A stretch of DNA of 5,895 nucleotides from assembly GCA_030691805.1 (NCBI GenBank), contig JAUYDP010000154.1, forward strand, positions 1 through 5,895. The letters run 5' to 3'. Below, in pieces: positions 5,503 to 5,895 of this stretch; positions within the stretch are counted from its first letter, which is position 1, and each line of letters opens with the position of its first letter. A program made the translations under genes and the position numbers. Source of the DNA: Dehalococcoidia bacterium. GTDB taxonomy: Bacteria > Chloroflexota > Dehalococcoidia > JAUYDP01. The notes beneath the pieces are model-generated. The model had not been told where the DNA came from. It saw only the letters and a program-made list of their open reading frames with translations, and ran no database searches.

Positions 5503-5781
5503 CTACCACCAGCCCATCATGCCTCGTCCGCCAAAACTGCCCATCATGCCGCCGAAGCCGCCCCAGCCACCGCCATGGCACGAGCCGTAGCCATACCCAT
5601 TGTTACCGTTGGGGCCGGGAGCCGTATTGATGAGGTCCTTTACACGTCCCTGTTCGTACTGGAGCCGTGCGTCCGCCTGCTGCTGGGTCACGTATCCGTA
5701 CTTGGACTGAAGGGCCAACTGGTCCTTGAAGGGTTGAAGCAGAGTATCCGATTCACCTCCTTTCCATTCCGAATTCTTCAA
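5503..5781 (-). CDS. Small protein with Gly/Met/Trp-rich tail, possibly 5'-truncated
   Basis: The open frame begins at TTG 5781, limited by an in-frame stop at 5788-5790, and encodes 92 residues. Residues 13-53 (TLLQPFKDQLALQSKYGYVTQQQADARLQYEQGRVKDLINT) look like the paired helices of small secreted proteins with a GxxTxxQAD motif, as in DUF2680-like families; this is resemblance only. Residues 54-92 are Gly/Asn/Met/Trp-rich (SCHGGGWGGFGGMMGS, ending GMMGWW), with one Cys68-His69 pair. There is no signal peptide, although relatives normally carry one. A strong AAAGGAGG lies inside the frame at 5756-5763 with no ATG at proper spacing, and TTG 5781 has only a weak upstream AGG. So either the start is unusual or the gene lost its 5' end. 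It sits 18 bp after the next upstream stop and shares its tail style. Confidence 0.55.
   Translation of the reverse strand: MKNSEWKGGESDTLLQPFKDQLALQSKYGYVTQQQADARLQYEQGRVKDLINTAPGPNGNNGYGYGSCHGGGWGGFGGMMGSFGGRGMMGWW
5756..5763 (-). promoter_or_regulatory. Strong Shine-Dalgarno sequence without a matching start codon
   Basis: AAAGGAGG then TGAATCGG on the minus strand looks like an ideal ribosome binding site. Eight bases on is ATA, which is out of frame with the 5503-5781 ORF. The first in-frame alternative is CTG at 5742, 13 bases away. It may mark the original start of a gene whose N-terminal part was deleted. Confidence 0.5.
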
Positions 5782-5799
5782 ACCTGATTACACTTAACG

Positions 5800-5895
5800 C
5801 TACCATCCAAAGCGGTTAACGCCCCACGTTCCACCCATCATGCCTGAACCCCAGTTTCCGCCGGAGCCCCATCCACCGCCCATCATCCCTGGGCC
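5800..5895 (-). CDS. C-terminal end of a Gly/Met/Trp-rich protein (5' end outside window)
   Basis: Reading in from the right edge on the minus strand, the frame encodes 31 residues, GPGMMGGGWGSGGNWGSGMM then GGTWGVNRFGW, and stops with TAG at 5800-5802. The composition and GMMGG-W pattern match the tail of the 5503-5781 product and the loop of the SHOCT protein. The gene lies 18 bp upstream of the 5503-5781 frame in the same direction, consistent with an operon or tandem duplication. The N-terminal part is not visible, so no function can be given. The frame was too short to score on length, but the shared motif supports it. Confidence 0.6.
   Translation of the reverse strand, partial: GPGMMGGGWGSGGNWGSGMMGGTWGVNRFGW

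Overview
This window is a moderately GC-rich bacterial segment with two gene groups. On the plus strand are the end of a von Willebrand factor A (VWA) protein, a two-helix membrane protein of unknown family, a LivK-type substrate-binding lipoprotein and a trehalose synthase. On the minus strand, converging on them, are three small Gly/Met/Trp-rich proteins, one with a SHOCT domain. Gene content and the intergenic repeat style (GTCATTCTGAGC-like and CGCAGATT-like modules) fit an environmental Chloroflexota (Anaerolineae/Dehalococcoidia-like) genome. This is inference from general resemblance and cannot be proven from the window.

Layout. 1-677: C-terminal VWA domain with an intact metal-binding (MIDAS) site, entering from outside the window. 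678-1246: about 570 bp without a convincing gene, filled with repeats. These include a large nested inverted repeat (898-1080) and composite repeats of two modules. 1247-1987 and 2006-3169: a membrane protein with a long helical domain and, 18 bp later, a LivK-type lipoprotein with a TTG start; they are probably co-transcribed. 3171-3227: a doubtful 18-codon micro-ORF. 3252-4958: trehalose synthase (TreS), a near-complete match to the family as I know it. 4966-5024: another copy of the composite repeat, exactly between convergent genes. 5029-5382 (minus): SHOCT-domain membrane protein. 5383-5502: intergenic stretch with a perfect 13-bp-stem hairpin. 5503-5781 (minus): small Gly/Met-rich protein that looks 5'-truncated. 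5800-5895 (minus): the tail of a further Gly/Met/Trp-rich protein running off the right edge.

How they may work together. The VWA protein, the membrane protein and the lipoprotein could form a cell-envelope group: a surface VWA adhesion or assembly module, a membrane anchor and a solute-binding module. No permease or ATPase is present, so transport is not demonstrated. TreS interconverts maltose and trehalose and looks functionally separate. The three minus-strand genes share GGMM/GMMG-type segments and form their own cluster. The observations most worth following are the composite repeat that recurs at gene ends, the nested palindrome, and the strong Shine-Dalgarno sequence stranded inside the 5503-5781 ORF.
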